The notes under the pieces are model-generated. The model saw only the letters and a program-made list of their open reading frames with translations, was not told the origin of the DNA and searched no databases. A DNA stretch of 64,000 bases from an uncultured Eubacteriales bacterium (GTDB lineage Bacteria > Bacillota > Clostridia > Lachnospirales > Lachnospiraceae), in assembly GCA_949283695.1 (NCBI GenBank), contig CASDTX010000025.1, positions 248,001-312,000 of the forward strand, written 5' to 3'. The translations under genes and the position numbers were made by a program. This document shows positions 63,316-64,000 of the stretch, one piece after another (the stretch's first letter is position 1; every line of letters begins with the position of its first letter).

Positions 63316-64000
63316 ATGAGTGATAAACATACAACAGTGACGAAACAGGAGACGCTGGCAGCGCTTCGCAGTCCGGGAGAGCTTTATGTGGTGATGTCAG
63401 TGGCTACGAAGCTTCCCTTTGTCTGCTGTGATGAGGAGACCTTTGATGATAAAGTGTTCCTCTACTACAGGATGGAAGACGCGAAGGAACGGGCCCAGGA
63501 ACTTCTGAATCAGAAATATCCGGCGGCAGTGGCCAAGGTAGAAGAGAAACAGCTTCTTGCATTTTATACCAGTCTGTATACAATGGGAATTAACTGTCTG
63601 TCCGTCAATTATGGCACGGATACGCAGATTGAGATTCAGCTTGCGGACCTGGTGAAACGGAAGACGCCGGAAGAACTTCCGGAGGGGAAGAAAGTGATTG
63701 AGAATTCCGCACTGCACCTGACTGCAATCTATTTCATGCAGGAGGCGCGGCGTCAGGAAGCTCCGCAGATGACCGAGAAGTTAAAGGAACTTCAGGAAGA
63801 GCTGCTGGCTCATTACAATAAAGGAACATTTCTCATCGGGATCGGAGAAGACGGGAAGGCACCGATCCTGCAGCAGAAGGACGGAACAATCTATCAGCCG
63901 GTCTTCACGGACATATTGGAGTTCCAGAAGTTCCTCAGAGGGAAGAAGCTGAGGAGCCTGGTGATTCCGGCAGAGAAGATCCCGGAGATTCTGGCTCCGA
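63316..64000 (+). CDS. SseB-domain protein, 5' part
   Basis: The frame is open from ATG 63316 to the end of the window (228 codons) and continues beyond. GGAAAGGAAAG precedes the start. The C-terminal visible part (about 150-228, with FLIGIGEDGKAPILQQKDGTIYQPVFTDI cut here by the family boundary) resembles the SseB N-terminal domain, a conserved soluble fold of unclear function. There is no signal peptide or membrane segment. A related half-domain seems to occupy residues 15-110. Confidence 0.7.
   Translation, partial: MSDKHTTVTKQETLAALRSPGELYVVMSVATKLPFVCCDEETFDDKVFLYYRMEDAKERAQELLNQKYPAAVAKVEEKQLLAFYTSLYTMGINCLSVNYGTDTQIEIQLADLVKRKTPEELPEGKKVIENSALHLTAIYFMQEARRQEAPQMTEKLKELQEELLAHYNKGTFLIGIGEDGKAPILQQKDGTIYQPVFTDILEFQKFLRGKKLRSLVIPAEKIPEILAP

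Noticed and set aside
1-64000. tRNA, rRNA genes or insertion sequences with transposases
   Set aside because: I looked for tRNA T-loop-like GGTTCGAATC patterns, rRNA-like blocks and transposase frames on both strands and saw none that I could support.

Overview
The window reads as chromosomal DNA of an anaerobic, carbohydrate-degrading Clostridia member, most likely a gut Lachnospiraceae. The evidence is strong AGGAGG-type ribosome binding sites, ClpC, lipoprotein signal peptides with Cys lipoboxes, very large secreted multidomain CAZymes, YesMN-type two-component genes and a Liv transporter. The genus cannot be fixed from sequence alone. Almost every real gene lies on the + strand.

Layout. 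(1) 1-8.9 kb, phosphorus acquisition: the tail of an unrecognised gene, phnW-phnX (2-aminoethylphosphonate degradation), a terminator, a promoter with TTTACA/TTAACA repeats, then pstS-pstC-pstA-pstB-phoU and a PhoB/PhoR-like pair. (2) 9.0-14.8 kb, housekeeping: a short GntR regulator, a lone clpC, a conserved unknown gene, radA and a hotdog thioesterase. Three copies of a small repeat with GTATCAGTTCAGCC ends and a perfect 31-bp inverted repeat punctuate this part. (3) 15.0-31.5 kb, arabinogalactan-type polysaccharide attack: an AraC regulator, two giant secreted enzymes (GH30+GH43, 2427 aa; GH43+beta-helix, 2041 aa), a PrsA/SurA-like foldase lipoprotein and a small lipoprotein. (4) 31.6-38.9 kb, a Wzx/Wzy exopolysaccharide operon (initiating sugar transferase, GT2, polymerase, flippase, acyltransferase, TupA-like ATP-grasp, Wzz/Wze pair) that is visibly AT-richer than its flanks and ends in a strong terminator. 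(5) 39.1-50.9 kb, an operon with an MFS carrier, two beta-lactamase-fold serine hydrolases, a YesM/YesN sensor-regulator pair, an ABC importer without its own ATPase, and an esterase. (6) 50.9-55.5 kb, a decayed second copy of the CAZyme/EPS junction: a GH43-like gene lacking its 5' end, a second initiating sugar transferase, and an AraC gene broken by a 13-bp tandem duplication. (7) 55.6-64 kb, housekeeping: livHMGF without a binding protein, a cytidylate-kinase-like gene, HPr with His at position 46, inorganic pyrophosphatase, a phasin-like protein with an ABC1/UbiB kinase, DgkA and the start of an SseB-domain gene.

The most unusual feature is that three large enzymes of unrelated catalytic make-up all end in the same set of three Ig-like repeats, have no LPXTG, SLH or dockerin, and sit directly before exopolysaccharide initiation genes. 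One reading is that the Ig triplet holds the enzymes on the producer's own polysaccharide coat. Other points are a carbohydrate-binding-like module inserted inside the GH30 catalytic domain, a PstS with its two halves in swapped order, a repeat that supplies the last codons and stop of phoR, and a rearrangement junction where the 39-51 kb operon meets the truncated CAZyme.
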